Below, in pieces: positions 1 through 8,684 of a DNA stretch of 64,000 nucleotides. Under the pieces are notes generated by a model. That model saw nothing but the letters and a program-made list of their open reading frames with translations, was not told the DNA's origin and searched no databases. The position numbers and the translations under genes are program-made. This DNA is from Ruegeria arenilitoris (GTDB lineage Bacteria > Pseudomonadota > Alphaproteobacteria > Rhodobacterales > Rhodobacteraceae): NCBI RefSeq assembly GCF_013030985.1, contig NZ_WPYP01000005.1, positions 237,353 through 301,352 on the forward strand, given 5' to 3'. Each line of letters opens with the position of its first letter. Position 1 is the first letter of the stretch.

Positions 1-87
1 AATGTTCAGGTCAGAAGCTGCCTTTGTGAAGCTCCCGCGCTCCAGGACGCGAACAAACAGGCGCATGGTTTCAAGTCTATCGATCAT
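1..87 (-). CDS. LysR-family regulator, N-terminal fragment (cut by window edge)
   Basis: Only the first 29 residues are inside the window. They begin MIDRLETMRLFVRVLERGSF and continue TKAASDLNI, the typical start of a LysR winged helix-turn-helix (first helix and start of the second). The gene reads leftwards, divergent from the SDR gene starting at 181, so by the usual LysR layout it probably controls that gene. The effector domain lies outside the window, so no ligand can be proposed. Confidence 0.8.
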   Translation of the reverse strand, partial: MIDRLETMRLFVRVLERGSFTKAASDLNI

Positions 88-180
88 TGTTCGCTTTTAC
101 CGAATTGTCATTCCAGCTCAAGACTGATTATCTGGCCTGTCTCCGTGCCTATCTTCGCGGCAAGCAGAAAGGAGATTGGC

Positions 181-918
181 ATGGTACACGGACAACGAAC
201 TGCAATTGTAACCGGCGCAAGCAAGGGGATTGGTGCAGCCATTGCACTCCGCCTCGCTCAGGATGGTCATGCAATCATTGCCAATTATGCGAGTGATGAA
301 GCCGGAGCGAACGAGGTTGTAGACGCTATCAAGAAAGCTGGCGGCCAAGCAGTCGCGGTCCAGGGTGACATCTCCGAAGCATCCTGCATGCCGCGATTGT
401 TCGATGCGGCTGAACAAGAATTCGGTTCTGCCGATGTTCTGGTTAACAACGCGGGAATTATGCGCCTGAGCGCGGTTGCTTCTACAACTGATGCCGATTT
501 CGAGGCGCACTGCGCCGTCAACATTGGGGGTGTGTTTCGCGGCATGCGGGAGGCAGCCAAACGTATTAACGCAGGCGGCGCGATTGTAAGCCTGTCCTCC
601 AGCGTGGTGGGTCTCTATCAGCCAACATATGGAATCTACGCGGCGACAAAAGCCGCAGTGGAAGCATTGACTCATGTGTTGGCCAAAGAATTGGGCCCAC
701 GTGGCATCACGGTGAATGCTGTAGCGCCTGGGCCGGTCGGGACCGACCTATTCATGACTGGCAAGCCCGAGGCGGTGATCGAGAACATCAAAAAGATGAA
801 CCCGTTTGGGCGGCTCGGAACACCCGAAGACATCGCTGCCGCTGTTTCGCTTCTGGCCGGACCTGATGGCCGTTGGATTAGCGGGCAAACACTTCGCGCC
901 AATGGAGGCGTCATCTGA
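181..918 (+). CDS. SDR-family NAD(P)-dependent oxidoreductase
   Basis: A 245-residue classical short-chain dehydrogenase. The cofactor motif TGASKGIG is at residues 11-18, NNAG at 89-92, and the active site is a serine near 138 with YAATK at 153-157. The C-terminus has the usual PG and NGG elements of FabG-like enzymes. I chose the ATG at 181 because AAGGAG lies 7-12 bases upstream; a GTG at 145 in the same frame has no such site. It is transcribed away from the LysR gene at the left edge. The substrate is unknown. FabG-like sequence does not prove a fatty acid role, and a lone SDR beside LysR suggests an inducible carbonyl reductase or alcohol dehydrogenase. Confidence 0.9.
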   Translation: MVHGQRTAIVTGASKGIGAAIALRLAQDGHAIIANYASDEAGANEVVDAIKKAGGQAVAVQGDISEASCMPRLFDAAEQEFGSADVLVNNAGIMRLSAVASTTDADFEAHCAVNIGGVFRGMREAAKRINAGGAIVSLSSSVVGLYQPTYGIYAATKAAVEALTHVLAKELGPRGITVNAVAPGPVGTDLFMTGKPEAVIENIKKMNPFGRLGTPEDIAAAVSLLAGPDGRWISGQTLRANGGVI

Positions 919-923
919 CAAGC

Positions 924-1838
924 TCAGCCCGAAGCTTCCAGCAGATTTGCCTTTGAGTAACGCGCGGGCGGGCATCCAACATAGCGCGAAAATGCCGTAC
1001 TGAAGGCACTGGACGACCCATACCCGATCTGGGCAGAGATTTCGGCAATGCTGAGGTCGCCCGCTCGGAGCATATGCTTTGCCAATGTCATCCGCCAGTT
1101 CTGCAAATAGCTCATTGGGGGCATTCCCATGACCCCTTCAAACCGTGTGAAGAATGCAGAACGAGATAATCCGGCTTCGGTTGCAAGAGCTTGAACAGTC
1201 CAGCTGTGAGCCGGGGCCGCGTGCATGGCTCGCAAACTGGGTCCAACCCGCATGTCTGCCAATCCACGCAAAAGGCCCGCGGCTGGAGTTGTATCCGCGC
1301 CGGATCGGAAGGCTTCAATTAACAACACCTGTAATAGGTTCTCGACGATTACGTCCCGTGCTGGCCTGTTTGCACGAGCCTCGTCGCGAACAAGCCCCGT
1401 GAGGGCAGCCAACCGACCCTCACTACGAACAAAAATCAGGTCTGGTAGCAGTGAGACCAAGAGATCGGCATCCGGGCTGGCAAAGGTGCAATGGCCTACC
1501 AGCTGTTGAACCTCCGGATCCGCATCAGTTGACCCAAGCCTGAATACTCCGTCTTCACCCTCTATGGGATAGTTGACCAACCCATCGGGCGGTGGAGGGG
1601 CCACACTGGAAAAGGTGAATGACTTGACCGCAGGGATCAGCACAAAGTCACCCGCATTCAAAACGAGTGGTTCTTTCCCTTCGATCTCTAGGCATGCACG
1701 TCCCGAAAGTAGAGAACAGTAGAAGGCCTCATTTACATCTTCACGATGCACCCGAAATGGCCCCGATGCATGTACCAGTTTTGAATAGGATGCTTTGGGT
1801 TGAAGGAGCGCGATGATTTCAGAGAATGGATCTGCCAT
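924..1838 (-). CDS. AraC-family regulator with cupin-type sensor
   Basis: A 304-residue protein with an N-terminal AraC-binding cupin domain (about residues 10-190, including LNAGDFVLIP, a typical cupin turn). A C-terminal double helix-turn-helix spans about 200-300; its second half, IAEISAQIGYGSSSAFSTAF, is the AraC signature. It is convergent with the SDR at 181-918 (5-base gap) and divergent from the SDR at 1934, which is its likely target. A second protein with the same architecture lies at 35250-36257. The inducer is unknown. Confidence 0.9.
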   Translation of the reverse strand: MADPFSEIIALLQPKASYSKLVHASGPFRVHREDVNEAFYCSLLSGRACLEIEGKEPLVLNAGDFVLIPAVKSFTFSSVAPPPPDGLVNYPIEGEDGVFRLGSTDADPEVQQLVGHCTFASPDADLLVSLLPDLIFVRSEGRLAALTGLVRDEARANRPARDVIVENLLQVLLIEAFRSGADTTPAAGLLRGLADMRVGPSLRAMHAAPAHSWTVQALATEAGLSRSAFFTRFEGVMGMPPMSYLQNWRMTLAKHMLRAGDLSIAEISAQIGYGSSSAFSTAFSRYVGCPPARYSKANLLEASG

Positions 1839-1933
1839 ATTGGACTATCAATAACAAATAATGGATGATCGATTATATATAATACCGACTGCGTTGATTA
1901 TTTTCAATGCATCAACGAACAGGAGATAACGTC

Positions 1934-2683
1934 ATGAAGACTGTATTGATCACAGGATGTTCTTCGGGATTTGGACTGGAGACAGCGCGCTTCTTTCTCG
2001 AAAAGGGATGGTCGGTAATCGCAACAATGCGCAAGCCAGATGAAGCACTATGCCCGGCCTCGGATCGTTTGACGATCCTGCCATTGGATATCTCGGACAG
2101 CGAGAATATCACAAAGGCAGTGGAAGTTGCTGGCCCTATCGACGCTTTGGTGAACAATGCAGGCGTGGGCTGGCTTTCCCCTTTTGAGGGCACATCAGAA
2201 GATAACCTGCGTCGGATTTTTGAGACCAACACGTTCGGCACCATGGAAATGGTCCGTGCCGTGCTGCCGCAAATGCGCGCAGAGGGATCAGGGGTGATCG
2301 TGAATGTTTCTTCCAGCGTCACACTCAAACCGCTACCGCTGGCTTCGGTCTACACGGCCAGCAAAGCCGCGGTGAACGCTTTCACCGAATGCCTTGCCCT
2401 TGAACTGGCTCCTCTGGGCATTCGCGCCCATATCGTGTTGCCGGGTCAGGCCCCAACGACGAATTTTGGCAAGAACGCAATGGCACTGATGTCAGAAGCC
2501 AATGACACCCCTGGGGACTACAAGCCTTTCGCCGAGCAGACCATGGCGGCTTTCATGAACACGGAAGGGAAAGAATTCACCTTCTCCGAGGATGTCGTCC
2601 AGGCAATCTGGAGAGCCGTCACCGACAGCACGTGCCCACTTCGGATCCCTGCCGGAAAGGACTCGGTCGCTCTGGCGGCGTGA
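1934..2683 (+). CDS. SDR-family oxidoreductase
   Basis: A 249-residue short-chain dehydrogenase. TGCSSGFG at residues 7-14 is the nucleotide site, NNAG at 74-77 and YTASK at 140-144 the catalytic Tyr/Lys. The TGCSSGFG form and C-terminal length resemble the retinol-dehydrogenase/17-beta-HSD-like SDRs rather than FabG. The ATG at 1934 follows AGGAGA by about 9 bases; the ATG at 1907 would add nine residues before the Rossmann strand and lacks a ribosome site. It is divergent from the AraC gene, and an AT-rich stretch (1850-1890) in the gap probably holds both promoters. A terminator follows at 2726-2753. Confidence 0.9.
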   Translation: MKTVLITGCSSGFGLETARFFLEKGWSVIATMRKPDEALCPASDRLTILPLDISDSENITKAVEVAGPIDALVNNAGVGWLSPFEGTSEDNLRRIFETNTFGTMEMVRAVLPQMRAEGSGVIVNVSSSVTLKPLPLASVYTASKAAVNAFTECLALELAPLGIRAHIVLPGQAPTTNFGKNAMALMSEANDTPGDYKPFAEQTMAAFMNTEGKEFTFSEDVVQAIWRAVTDSTCPLRIPAGKDSVALAA

Positions 2684-2725
2684 TACCCTCAACAATATGA
2701 AGAAACCCTCCCGAAAAACCAGAAT

Positions 2726-2753
2726 GGCCGACCTCAATGGGCCGGCCTTTTTT
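2726..2753 (+). terminator. Rho-independent terminator after the SDR gene
   Basis: GGCCG-A-CC pairs with GGCCGGCC across a short loop, with one mismatch, and is followed directly by six T. It lies 42 bases after the SDR stop and just before the 3' end of the convergent MetF-like gene. Confidence 0.7.
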
Positions 2754-2768
2754 GCATCTGGTAAGGCC

Positions 2769-3611
2769 TCACGCCAACATTTTGCTCGAAGTATCCCGTG
2801 TTTGTCGCGCCTTAACCGCAGTAAGCCACTCAACGGCAGTCTTCGTGCCACCAAAAGGATAAAGGTGAACCGCAACATCAGCTAAATTGCGTCGTTGTAG
2901 CCCTTGTTCGATCAAGCAGACCAGACGGGAGAAATCAACGATCCCGTCCACGGTGTCACTCACGTTGTTAAGTCCGCCACCCGAAACCCCAAATGAGCGT
3001 GCAAACCTGAGCAGGCGATCCTTTTTAGTCGGCCCAGGTAATCCAATTTGGATGGTCTGGCTAACACCAACGTTTCGAAGCTGGCTTATCCAGTTGAGAA
3101 TTCTGGTTGGATCAAAGGCAAGTTGAGTGGTTATGCTCACGTTGCACCCGTGGGACTCTAGAAGTTTAACTTTTTCCTCTAGTAAGGCCACGTCCGAACG
3201 ATAACCTATGGCGGCGTTCCCCTCAGGAAAACCTGGCAAGGTAACCCTCTTGATCGCGTATTTTTCAATCCACTCCGTTCGAAGGAGATCTATCGCGCTG
3301 TTGAATGGACCCGACGCCAAGGATGGATCACCGCCAACGACCATGACTTGTCCTTGTGCGCCGGCAAACCGGAGTTTTTCGGTCAGGTCAAACAAGTGTT
3401 TTTTTGATTGAAGGCGTCGAGCTGCAAATATCGGCACTGGCAATAGTCCGGCATCGTCGATCCGGCGCACCGTTCGCAGCCTGTCATAATCATCCTCATC
3501 GTTCAGCCAGGCCACATTGACAGCGGTTCTCGCAGGAATAAGTGACGCGGCTGATGTGAGATCCGCAATTGTCTTTCCTGTCGCTTCAAGTGAAAGAAAA
3601 TCGAAATCCAT
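2769..3611 (-). CDS. Methylenetetrahydrofolate reductase-like (MetF fold) protein
   Basis: A 280-residue protein resembling the MetF TIM barrel: an early NVAWLNDEDD strand, VMVVGGDPS in the position of the family's flavin/folate loop, GFPEGN (compare the MetF YPEGH motif), and a long C-terminal half around IQIGLPGPTK. I chose ATG 3611 because AAGGA precedes it; longer in-frame extensions upstream have no ribosome site. It is short and divergent for a housekeeping MetF and has no methionine-cycle neighbours, so a role in one-carbon or methyl-group catabolism is as likely as methionine synthesis. The fold call is moderate; the reaction is inferred. Confidence 0.65.
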   Translation of the reverse strand: MDFDFLSLEATGKTIADLTSAASLIPARTAVNVAWLNDEDDYDRLRTVRRIDDAGLLPVPIFAARRLQSKKHLFDLTEKLRFAGAQGQVMVVGGDPSLASGPFNSAIDLLRTEWIEKYAIKRVTLPGFPEGNAAIGYRSDVALLEEKVKLLESHGCNVSITTQLAFDPTRILNWISQLRNVGVSQTIQIGLPGPTKKDRLLRFARSFGVSGGGLNNVSDTVDGIVDFSRLVCLIEQGLQRRNLADVAVHLYPFGGTKTAVEWLTAVKARQTRDTSSKMLA

Positions 3612-3646
3612 CAAGGAATCCTTCCTTTGAAAGGGCTGAGAATTCA

Positions 3647-3770
3647 TTGGGAGGGTCGGCTCGCCTAACCGATAACGTTCAGAGCCTGACCGGGAACATT
3701 CCAGCTTCGATTGCCAAATTCGTTCGACATGACCTCGAAGCTTGGCAGCAGAAGCAAGCCACAGGCGCAT
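3647..3770 (+). pseudogene. 3' remnant of an NmrA-type NAD(P)-binding protein gene
   Basis: The + frame reads LTDNVQSLTGNIPASIAKFV then RHDLEAWQQKQ. This aligns with the C-terminus of the intact NmrA-type protein at 7479-8342, which reads VTNNVLKLTGSLPTSIDQFV then QQNLEAWKQSK. No Rossmann part precedes it; upstream is the start region of the MetF-like gene on the other strand. It is therefore a decayed tail of a once complete gene, left by deletion or rearrangement. It carries no start of its own and probably makes nothing. Confidence 0.7.
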
Positions 3771-3794
3771 GGCCAGTCTGCAAAAGTAGGCTGG

Positions 3795-4184
3795 CTAGAA
3801 CCCGTGCATTCTTTTGGCCCATTGGTATCCGACAATCAGGCCCTTCATGACCGGCAGCAGTGCCAACGCGCCAACGACTGCAATGACCGACATGCTAAGT
3901 GCCAGTACCCAGGGCTCCGGCCGCCATGTCACCCAGGCGATGTGCAACGCAAATCCCATAAGGTGGCCAACGATCAGGATCGTAAGATAAGCCGGACCAT
4001 CATCAGCCCGCTGATAGCTCAGATCCAAACCGCAATTCGAGCACTCATCGTTCACTTTGATGTAGCTATGCAGCAGTTTGCCTTCCCCGCATTTGGGGCA
4101 CTTGAGGCGCATCCCATTCATGATCGCGGGTTTGATGGGGCGCTCTTCACTGTCGTCGTGGCCGTCAATTGCAAGTTCGGACAT
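3795..4184 (-). CDS. DUF983 family membrane protein
   Basis: A 129-residue protein. The N-terminal half carries two CxxC pairs, CPKCGEG and CSNCGLD, a likely zinc ribbon, followed by YQRADDGPAY, characteristic of DUF983. Two hydrophobic helices follow (about 70-90 and 95-118). AAGGAG lies 8 bases before the ATG at 4184; an upstream in-frame extension to 4385 would run through the divergent MocR gene. The family is widespread in alphaproteobacteria and unassigned. It is divergent from the MocR regulator. Confidence 0.85.
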   Translation of the reverse strand: MSELAIDGHDDSEERPIKPAIMNGMRLKCPKCGEGKLLHSYIKVNDECSNCGLDLSYQRADDGPAYLTILIVGHLMGFALHIAWVTWRPEPWVLALSMSVIAVVGALALLPVMKGLIVGYQWAKRMHGF

Positions 4185-4303
4185 CTTTGATCTCCTTCTG
4201 TTGCGCCTCAGATAGTTCATCTTCAGACAAAATGCAATCAATAGCCAATCAATGTGTTGGCGAGTGCGACAACTTGTTGATAAATGCTCGGAAAAAGGTA
4301 AAG

Positions 4304-5713
4304 GTGACAGGCACAATCTCCTATATTGAATGGAGCGAAGCCTTGAAGTCATGGACACCGAATCTGCGCGGCGACGGAAAGCCACTCTATGTCCAGATCG
4401 CCGAAGCGATCAGACATGATGTAGAAACAGGTGTGCTTGATGCAGGTGACAGGCTTCCGCCTCAACGCAGCGTCGCCAAGCTGGTTGGCTTAGACTTCAC
4501 GACGGTGTCCCGCGGATACTCTGAAGCCGCAAAGCGAGGGTACATCGATACTTTTGTTGGGCGAGGATCGTTTATCCGAAAGCCAGAAGAAACATCAGAA
4601 AAAGCAGACCCGCGACGCGCGCTTGAAGAAGATCCGAACATGAACATGCCCCCGGAACCAGACGATCCGGCTCTTGTGGCCCGCATGGAGCAAGGCCTCA
4701 CGCATGTTGCTGCAAACCTTGTTCCTCTGCTTCGTTATCAGTCCATAATCGGCAGCCGGCAGGACCGGGAAACCGCGGCGCGCTGGATGAACATCAATGG
4801 TATCGACGTTACCGCTGACCATTTGGCAATCACTCCTGGCGCGCATGCCAGCCTATTGTCGATCCTGACGCTGCTCACCAAACCCGGAGACACCGTGATC
4901 TGTGAGCGTGTGACCTATCCCGGTATTCGTGCCATAGGCGCTCAACTTGGCATCCGGCTTGTTGGCGTGAGATCAGACGGCAGCGGTATTCTCCCTGATG
5001 AACTGGATGCGGCCATTCGAGAATATGCGCCCACTGCTCTGTATCTGAACCCAACGTTGCAAAACCCCCTGACGCTTACAATTCCAATCGAGAGGCGTGA
5101 ACAGATCGCATCCGTATTGCGAAAGCATGGCGTGCCTTTGATTGAAGACGACGCATGTCGCTTTGTGTCTTCGGATGCGCCGCCAGCTGTCTCACAGCAG
5201 ATTCCAGAACTGGGGTGGTACATCGCGGGTCTTTCGAAATGCCTTGGCGCTGGTTTGAGGCTGGCACTCACGGTGGTTCCATCAGGTCTGTCGAGAACGC
5301 ACTTCACTCGGGCCTTGCAGGCATCGAATGTCATGGTGTCACCGATCACAACAGCTTTGATGGCGCGATGGATCGAGGATGGTACAGCCGCGGCGGTACA
5401 GAAGTTCGTCCGCGAGGAGGCGAGCCGCAGACAGAACTTGGCGGCCAAGATTATGCGGAGCCAAGACTTTGAGGGCGGTCGGGAGGCATTCAATATCTGG
5501 CTGACACTGCCCGAAGGATCCAGCCGAGCAGACGTGATGAGTCACATGGCCAATCGCCAAATCGGGATTATGCCGAGCAATGCCTTTACGGTGACAGGAA
5601 CGCCCGATGAAGCGGTCAGGGTATGCCTGGGAGGACCAATCTCATTCAGCCAACTGACTGAAGATCTCGAAGCATTAAACTATGCGATCACCCACCAAAA
5701 TTGGGTTCCCTAA
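4304..5713 (+). CDS. MocR-type GntR/aminotransferase regulator
   Basis: A GntR winged helix (PLYVQIAEAIRHDVETGVL, then LPPQRSVAKL) is fused to a fold-type I aminotransferase domain. The likely PLP lysine is in GLSKCLGAGLR near residue 312, and LNPTLQNPL and EDDACRF match aminotransferase landmarks. The protein is about 469 residues with the GTG start at 4304, which has AAAAAGG upstream. An ATG at 4232 (493 residues) is the alternative and would leave little divergent promoter space. MocR proteins sense PLP or amino-acid adducts and often control a divergent gene, here DUF983. The ligand is unknown. Confidence 0.85.
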   Translation: MTGTISYIEWSEALKSWTPNLRGDGKPLYVQIAEAIRHDVETGVLDAGDRLPPQRSVAKLVGLDFTTVSRGYSEAAKRGYIDTFVGRGSFIRKPEETSEKADPRRALEEDPNMNMPPEPDDPALVARMEQGLTHVAANLVPLLRYQSIIGSRQDRETAARWMNINGIDVTADHLAITPGAHASLLSILTLLTKPGDTVICERVTYPGIRAIGAQLGIRLVGVRSDGSGILPDELDAAIREYAPTALYLNPTLQNPLTLTIPIERREQIASVLRKHGVPLIEDDACRFVSSDAPPAVSQQIPELGWYIAGLSKCLGAGLRLALTVVPSGLSRTHFTRALQASNVMVSPITTALMARWIEDGTAAAVQKFVREEASRRQNLAAKIMRSQDFEGGREAFNIWLTLPEGSSRADVMSHMANRQIGIMPSNAFTVTGTPDEAVRVCLGGPISFSQLTEDLEALNYAITHQNWVP

Positions 5714-5789
5714 GCTGATAGGCGGTGCCGAAAAACCGAAACGACCTTCGTCTCAGTTCTTCAATTTGCTTTACGGTTATTGTTTATTT

Positions 5790-6401
5790 TTATACACTTA
5801 GCACCAGATTGGTAAATCGTTGAATGTCTGCTGATCTGACAGGTCGATGCTGAACAATGACGTGCCAGTAAAGCGGTGCGATAAACATATCCAGGATCAT
5901 TTGCCGATCTGTGTCTTTTGTCAGCTCACCACGCTCAATAGCTCTGTCCAACATGACCATAGCTTGGGCTCGGCGATCTCGCGTCACACTCTCAAGTAAT
6001 TCTGCCAATTCATCAGAACGGGCGTGCTCAGCATGCAGGTCGGGTAGAATCCGCCTAACAAGCGGATGACGCAGAGTTGCAGCCATCCTGCGCATAAGCC
6101 TGGCAACGTCCTTCTCAAAGGATCCTGTGTCCGGAATTGGAGTGATATTCGTAGCCGCTGATTTCACCGCTTCGGTCACCAGTTCAAACTTGGATTTGCT
6201 CCGTCGATAGAGCGCCGCCTTTCCGACGCCTGCACGTGCCGCAATGCGCTCCATTCGAAGAGCCGAGTAACCCGTTTCCGCCCATTCCTCGAACAAGGCG
6301 CGCTGGATTGCTTCCGTCACCGTGTCTTGCAAAACGGCGGCCCCGGCTGGCTTCCGACGCGGCCGATCAGAATTTATTTCGTCGGAACTCTTGCGTTCCA
6401 T
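5790..6401 (-). CDS. TetR-family repressor
   Basis: A 203-residue protein. The N-terminal helix-turn-helix is around residues 30-80 (ALRMERIAARAGVGKAALYR, then RRSKSKFELV), preceded by a basic Ser/Arg-rich tail. The C-terminal ligand domain has the RRILPDL/MILDMFIAPLYWHV features of the TetR subgroup with a C-terminal MFIAPLYW segment. It is divergent from the YdcZ-type exporter at 6508; an imperfect palindrome at 6423-6437 in the gap is a candidate operator. By family precedent it represses itself and the exporter. Confidence 0.9.
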   Translation of the reverse strand: MERKSSDEINSDRPRRKPAGAAVLQDTVTEAIQRALFEEWAETGYSALRMERIAARAGVGKAALYRRSKSKFELVTEAVKSAATNITPIPDTGSFEKDVARLMRRMAATLRHPLVRRILPDLHAEHARSDELAELLESVTRDRRAQAMVMLDRAIERGELTKDTDRQMILDMFIAPLYWHVIVQHRPVRSADIQRFTNLVLSV

Positions 6402-6422
6402 CGTGATTCTCCCCTATATAGG

Positions 6423-6437
6423 ACGAAACAGTATCGT
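6423..6437. promoter_or_regulatory. Candidate TetR operator
   Basis: ACGAAACAGTATCGT is an odd-centred palindrome (six of seven pairs match). It lies in the short gap between the divergent TetR and YdcZ-like genes, 20-odd bases in front of the TetR start, where it would cover the promoter of either gene. Confidence 0.5.
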
Positions 6438-6507
6438 TCCGACGAAGTTTGAGGCAAACTCCTGGATACTGCAACACATTTTTGGCACTTGCGGAAAGGG
6501 CGCGAAG

Positions 6508-6969
6508 ATGGACCCGAAAATTGCACTCCTGTGGTTTGCACCTCTGCTTTGCGGGGCCTTGATACCCATCCATGCCGGAATGAACGCAGAGCTCAGCCGC
6601 GCGGTTGGTCACCCGCTCTGGGCAACCCTGTTGTCATTTGGAATTTCATTCGTTTGCCTGATGGCCGGGGTCGCTTGGCTCCGTCCGACATTGCCAAGCT
6701 TTTCTTCTCTATATGCGGCTCCTCCCTGGGCGTGGGTAGGAGGTGTGATCGGTGTCATTTACGTGATGGCGACCATGGTTCTGATCCCACGCTTTGGGGC
6801 CGCGGCTTTTATTGCCGCAGTCGTCGCCGGACAAATGATGATGGCACTCATCCTGGACCAGAACGGGCTTCTTGGGAACGCACCTAGACCAGCAGACTTC
6901 TATCGCATCGCTGGTGCTGTGTTGTCGATCTCGGGTGTTCTGATCATGCAGTTTGGAAAAGCAACATAA
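6508..6969 (+). CDS. DMT-superfamily exporter, YdcZ (DUF606) type
   Basis: A 153-residue, very hydrophobic protein with about five transmembrane helices. The start IALLWFAPLLCGALIPIHAG and the later GVIGVIYVMATMVLIPRFGA match the DUF606/YdcZ half-size drug/metabolite transporters, which work as dimers. GGAAAGGG stands before the ATG at 6508. It is controlled presumably by the divergent TetR. The transported compound is unknown. Confidence 0.85.
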   Translation: MDPKIALLWFAPLLCGALIPIHAGMNAELSRAVGHPLWATLLSFGISFVCLMAGVAWLRPTLPSFSSLYAAPPWAWVGGVIGVIYVMATMVLIPRFGAAAFIAAVVAGQMMMALILDQNGLLGNAPRPADFYRIAGAVLSISGVLIMQFGKAT

Positions 6970-7030
6970 ACCAAACCACCACTCACAGAACAACCCTCCC
7001 GTTAAGGGAACAACAAGAGGTAATGAGATC

Positions 7031-7486
7031 ATGTCTGACACAAACAACATTCCCAGCTTTGGCGCGATGCTGCGCGGTGCCCTCGGAGATGCAATCATCG
7101 CAGAAGCAGGCGAGAACTTCTTGGACATGTGTGACGAAGGCATCGTGTTCGAGTTCCCGTTTTCTCCAGAAGGCTCAGTACGAGAACTCCGCGGTCGAGA
7201 CACTATGGCAGCCTATCTGCCAAAAGCCGGAGGCCTCATCAGCTTTGAATCCATGAGCCCGGCAGTCACCCATGTTGCCAAAGACGGTGAAACATTTGTG
7301 TTGGAGTTCTCCTGCAAAGGTGAAGGCAAAGCCGGACGCTACGATCAAAACTATATTTCTGTGATCAAAGTGAAAAACGGCCGCATCGTTCACTACCGGG
7401 ATTACTGGAACCCACAGGTGCTGCTGAATGCCGTCGGCGGCGTTGAAACACTAAAATCCGAACTCGGGAGCTTTATCGATGCCTAA
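7031..7486 (+). CDS. NTF2-like (SnoaL-type) protein
   Basis: A 151-residue cone-shaped NTF2-like fold: an N-terminal helix pair, then FEFPFSPEG, a central strand LEFSCKGEGK, and the closing ISVIKVKNGRIVHYRDYWNP typical of SnoaL and ketosteroid-isomerase relatives. AGAGG precedes the ATG at 7031. Its last eight bases overlap the start of the NmrA-type gene at 7479, so the two are translationally coupled. Such pairs usually act on one small ligand, the NTF2-like protein as isomerase or hydratase and the partner as reductase; the substrate is unknown. Confidence 0.8.
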   Translation: MSDTNNIPSFGAMLRGALGDAIIAEAGENFLDMCDEGIVFEFPFSPEGSVRELRGRDTMAAYLPKAGGLISFESMSPAVTHVAKDGETFVLEFSCKGEGKAGRYDQNYISVIKVKNGRIVHYRDYWNPQVLLNAVGGVETLKSELGSFIDA

Positions 7487-8342
7487 GAATATTCTCGTCA
7501 CCGGCGGCACCGGCAAGACTGGTAGCCGCGTCGTAAAAAAGCTAATTGCAAAAGGGCTGGCTCCCCGCGTGGGAACACGCAGGCCTCGAAACAAAGATGA
7601 ATTTCGGTTCGATTGGAGCGATCCGTCCACGTTCACGGATGCTTTCGAAGGTGTCAGGGCTGTCTACCTCGTGGCACCCACAGACACTGTGGATTCGCTG
7701 GGAGCAATGCAGCCCGGTCTTGAGGCGGCACTTGCCGCGGGCGTCCAACGTCTCGTGCTACTCAGTGCCTCTTCTTTGGAAGAAGGCGGACCCATGATGG
7801 GCGCAGTCCACGCCTGGCTGCGCGCGAACGCTCCAGAATGGGCCGTTCTGCGTCCAACCTGGTTCATGCAGAACTTCTCAGAGCTTCATCACCGAGATCC
7901 CATTCGCGATGAGTCAGCCATCTACACAGCGACAGATGACGGCCGAGTTGGCTTTATCGATGCTGGCGATATAGCAGCCTGTGCAACGGTGCTGCTGGTC
8001 ACTCCATCAGTCGAAAACACTGACTATATACTCACTGGCCCGGAAGCGATTTCTTATGATGTGGTTGCTGAGGCGCTAAGCAGTCAATTAGGGCGGCAGA
8101 TCGTCCACCATCATCTAACCGTAGAAGAACTGGCGGAGCGTCATCAGAGCCTCGGATTGCCAGAAGACTACGCGAAGACATTGGCTGCTATGGACGGCGC
8201 AATCGCTGGCGGATCTGAGGATCGTGTCACCAACAATGTGCTCAAATTGACAGGCTCGTTGCCAACTTCCATCGATCAATTCGTTCAACAGAACCTCGAA
8301 GCTTGGAAGCAGAGCAAAAGATATCAAGATGCGAGTAGCTGA
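7479..8342 (+). CDS. NmrA-type NAD(P)H-binding oxidoreductase
   Basis: A 287-residue atypical SDR. The nucleotide motif GGTGKTGS is at residues 9-16 and the arginine-rich GTRRPRNKDEF suggests NADP(H). LRPTWFMQNFSE and the C-terminal helix SIDQFVQQNLEAW are family features of NmrA/TMR proteins, which lack the SDR Tyr/Lys pair. It starts inside the end of the NTF2-like gene. Its C-terminus is matched by the remnant at 3647-3770 and it is a relative of the gene at 36395-37222. It may be a sensor or a quinone/azo reductase; the sequence does not decide. Confidence 0.85.
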   Translation: MPKNILVTGGTGKTGSRVVKKLIAKGLAPRVGTRRPRNKDEFRFDWSDPSTFTDAFEGVRAVYLVAPTDTVDSLGAMQPGLEAALAAGVQRLVLLSASSLEEGGPMMGAVHAWLRANAPEWAVLRPTWFMQNFSELHHRDPIRDESAIYTATDDGRVGFIDAGDIAACATVLLVTPSVENTDYILTGPEAISYDVVAEALSSQLGRQIVHHHLTVEELAERHQSLGLPEDYAKTLAAMDGAIAGGSEDRVTNNVLKLTGSLPTSIDQFVQQNLEAWKQSKRYQDASS

Positions 8343-8593
8343 GTCAGCGAACTTGTGAGATGTGTGTGTTCTTGGCTGACCTTCGTGTTGGCTTCTGGAA
8401 CTGTAGCAATGTTGCGCATGTCGGAGTTTGCAAAACTCGGCGATGACTGTCCGGATTGGGCTGCGACCAGCCAATCGAACTAGTTGCAGAGAATGGCAAC
8501 TCTGAGCCCAAACTGCGTTATGCTGCAGGGCGATTGAACGGCAGCTTCAGCTACTCCCAGATTTCCCTCCCATCTAAATCTGCTCATACGCCC
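8343..8593. other. Intergenic stretch with one degenerate repeat unit
   Basis: No credible gene in either strand. The part at 8504-8526 (GAGCCCAAACTGCGTTATGC and following) matches the core of a repeat also found at 37841 and 42709. The rest shows nothing I recognise. Confidence 0.4.
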
Positions 8594-8645
8594 AAAAAAG
8601 ACCCGACGCTTGGCCGGGCCAGTTTGTGACGACGGGGATCGTCAC
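8594..8645 (-). terminator. Double hairpin terminator of the EamA gene
   Basis: Read leftwards after the EamA stop, a perfect 7-bp hairpin (GTGACGA/TCGTCAC, 8626-8645) is followed by an 8-bp GC hairpin (8600-8620, with two G-U pairs) and then six T (8594-8599). The second is a standard Rho-independent terminator. Confidence 0.75.
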
Positions 8646-8684
8646 TCTGTAACGTGCGTGGTCAGAGGGTCCCCCAAATACACC

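Noticed and set aside
118..675. Long reverse-strand open frame opposite the first SDR gene
   Set aside because: It lies wholly over the SDR gene, shows no family features and is cysteine-rich in a way typical of antisense frames.
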